This document shows, piece after piece, positions 4,848 through 5,963 of a DNA stretch of 5,963 nucleotides. Positions within the stretch are counted from its first letter, which is position 1. Every line of letters begins with the position of its first letter. Position numbers and translations under genes: made by a program. Source of the DNA: an uncultured Campylobacter sp. (lineage in GTDB: Bacteria > Campylobacterota > Campylobacteria > Campylobacterales > Campylobacteraceae). The notes beneath the pieces were generated by a model. The model saw nothing but the letters and a program-made list of their open reading frames with translations, searched no databases and was not told the origin of the DNA. The stretch covers positions 1 through 5,963 of the forward strand of contig NZ_CALHII010000237.1 of assembly GCF_938030815.1 (NCBI RefSeq). Direction: 5' to 3'.

Positions 4848-5963
4848 ATGAAGAAGTTATCTATCTTGGCATTTGCCTTTATTTCTGCCAGTGCAGGCAT
4901 GGCACAGAGCCAACCCGTTGATTATGTAAGCACGTTGGTGGGCACGCAGTCCACGTTTCAGCTTTCTACTGGCAACACCTATCCGGCCACGGCCATGCCC
5001 TGGGGCATGAACTTTTGGACCCCGCAAACGGGGAAGATGGGCGATGGGTGGACCTATGGCTATCAGGCCAACAAGATAAGGGGACTGAAACAGACACACC
5101 AACCCAGTCCGTGGATTAACGATTACGGGCAATTTGCCATCATGGCCACAACGGGTAAGCCCATTTTCGATGAAGAAGGGCGCGCCTCGTGGTTCTCGCA
5201 CAAGGCCGAAACGGCCAAACCCTATCATTATAAGGTGTACTTGGCCGACTACGATATTACGGCCGAGCTTGCGCCTACCGAGCGTGCGTGCCTGATGCGC
5301 TTTACTTTCCCGAAGACCGACTCGGCAAACGTCATTGTAGATGCTTTCGACAAGGGCTCGTTCGTCAGGCTATTGCCCGACAAACGCACCATTGTGGGCT
5401 ACACCACCAAGAACAGTGGGGGCGTACCCGATAACTTCAAGAACTATTTCGTTGTCGTGTTCGACCGCGACTTCGCCGCAGCGCGTTTGGCCGATGGTAA
5501 GAAACTATTTGCCGCCGACAAGCAAGAGCTGCAAGCCAATCATGCAGGAGCCATCGTTACTTTCAGTTGCAAGCGTGGCGAACAGGTGCATGCGCGTGTG
5601 GCCTCGTCGTTTATCAGCGAGGCGCAAGCCATGCAAAACCTTAACGAATTGGGCAACAATTCGTTTGAAACGCTGCTGCAAAAGGGTAGGCAACGCTGGA
5701 ATGACGTGCTGGGGCGCATCAGCGTGGAAGACAACAACGTTGATAACCTGCGCACTTTTTACTCTTGTCTTTATCGTTCCACGCTTTTCCCACGCAAGTT
5801 TTATGAGATTTCGGCCAGTGGCGACACGCTGCATTACAGTCCGTACAACGGGAAAGTGCTGCCAGGAACGATGTTTACCGACACGGGCTTTTGGGATACG
5901 TTCCGCAGTCTTTTCCCTTTGGTGAACCTGATGTACCCTTCTATGGCGCGCGAAATGCAAGAG
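4848..5963 (+). CDS. GH92 alpha-1,2-mannosidase, N-terminal part
   Basis: GH92 enzymes are calcium-dependent inverting exo-alpha-mannosidases, mostly alpha-1,2, that trim mannose from N-glycans and yeast mannan in the Bacteroidota periplasm or at the surface. The frame runs 372 codons to the window edge with no stop; the family is about 730-770 residues, so half is seen. Residues 1-19 are a signal peptide (KK, hydrophobic core, AGMA then Q20). The N-terminal beta-sandwich domain follows: VDYVSTLVGT (24-33), GNTYPATAMPWGMNFWTPQT (42-61), then THQPSPWINDYGQF (83-96), the sugar-site histidine loop of BT3990-type members. FYSCLYRSTLFPR (304-316) opens the helical catalytic domain, and TDTGFWDTFRSLFPL (344-358) is its conserved WDTFR motif. 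The catalytic acid and base residues lie beyond the window. Frames seen within it on both strands are shadows. It is codirectional with the SGNH hydrolase, as in polysaccharide-utilisation loci. Confidence 0.93.
   Translation, partial: MKKLSILAFAFISASAGMAQSQPVDYVSTLVGTQSTFQLSTGNTYPATAMPWGMNFWTPQTGKMGDGWTYGYQANKIRGLKQTHQPSPWINDYGQFAIMATTGKPIFDEEGRASWFSHKAETAKPYHYKVYLADYDITAELAPTERACLMRFTFPKTDSANVIVDAFDKGSFVRLLPDKRTIVGYTTKNSGGVPDNFKNYFVVVFDRDFAAARLADGKKLFAADKQELQANHAGAIVTFSCKRGEQVHARVASSFISEAQAMQNLNELGNNSFETLLQKGRQRWNDVLGRISVEDNNVDNLRTFYSCLYRSTLFPRKFYEISASGDTLHYSPYNGKVLPGTMFTDTGFWDTFRSLFPLVNLMYPSMAREMQE

Noticed and set aside
5341..5925. 194-codon plus-strand frame rich in R, S, T and C
   Set aside because: It lies wholly inside the GH92 gene in another frame. 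The GH92 frame has clear family motifs and this one has none, so it is a shadow.
4857..5960. Minus-strand frames at 4857-5228, 5505-5960 and 5540-5755
   Set aside because: They are antisense shadows of the GH92 gene, with basic low-complexity translations and no recognisable motif.
1..5963. CRISPR array, tRNA, rRNA, insertion sequence or integrase
   Set aside because: No spaced direct repeats, cloverleaf-like segments, transposase motifs or terminal repeats were seen on either strand, including around the junction.

Overview
The window is two unrelated pieces of bacterial DNA joined near position 4540-4553. Bases 1 to about 4540 look like Campylobacter (Campylobacterota). They are AT-rich, full of AAATTT/AAATTTTA runs, have a Campylobacter-style extended -10 promoter (TTTTGCTATGAT), and carry an RlmN of strongly Campylobacter-like sequence. 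Bases from about 4545 to the end are more GC-rich and look like Bacteroidota (Prevotella/Bacteroides-like). They hold the tail of an SGNH hydrolase and the first half of a secreted GH92 alpha-mannosidase.

Left piece. A small minus-strand gene (8-239) appears broken by several frame changes. A promoter at 245-250 then drives a two-gene plus-strand unit: a short phosphorylase/nucleosidase-fold protein (283-828) whose stop overlaps the TTG start of rlmN (825-1934). The pairing is suggestive, because RlmN makes S-adenosylhomocysteine and 5'-deoxyadenosine, which are substrates of MTA/SAH-nucleosidase-type enzymes. Behind rlmN lies a stranded reading-frame tail (1919-1999), then a decayed gene (2002-2898) with a TPR-like front and a DUF6985-like end. 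Its longest open piece is 2169-2552.

Bases 2899-3921 are gene-poor and AT-rich. They contain a 45-codon minus-strand ORF with a good Shine-Dalgarno, an unrecognised 160-codon minus-strand ORF without a convincing start, and a 19-codon signal-peptide-like scrap. The minus-strand gene at 3922-4536 is the C-terminal part of an RluA-family pseudouridine synthase. The segment with its catalytic aspartate would lie to the right and is absent.

Right piece. The SGNH hydrolase tail (about 4542-4730) ends 117 bases before the GH92 gene (4848 to the window end), which has a signal peptide and is cut by the window edge. The two would fit a Bacteroidota glycan-degradation cluster. The rluA-type gene and the SGNH gene point away from the junction, and both lose their 5' parts at the same spot. 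An assembly or library chimera of two co-resident organisms explains this most simply; a real inter-phylum insertion is less likely but testable.
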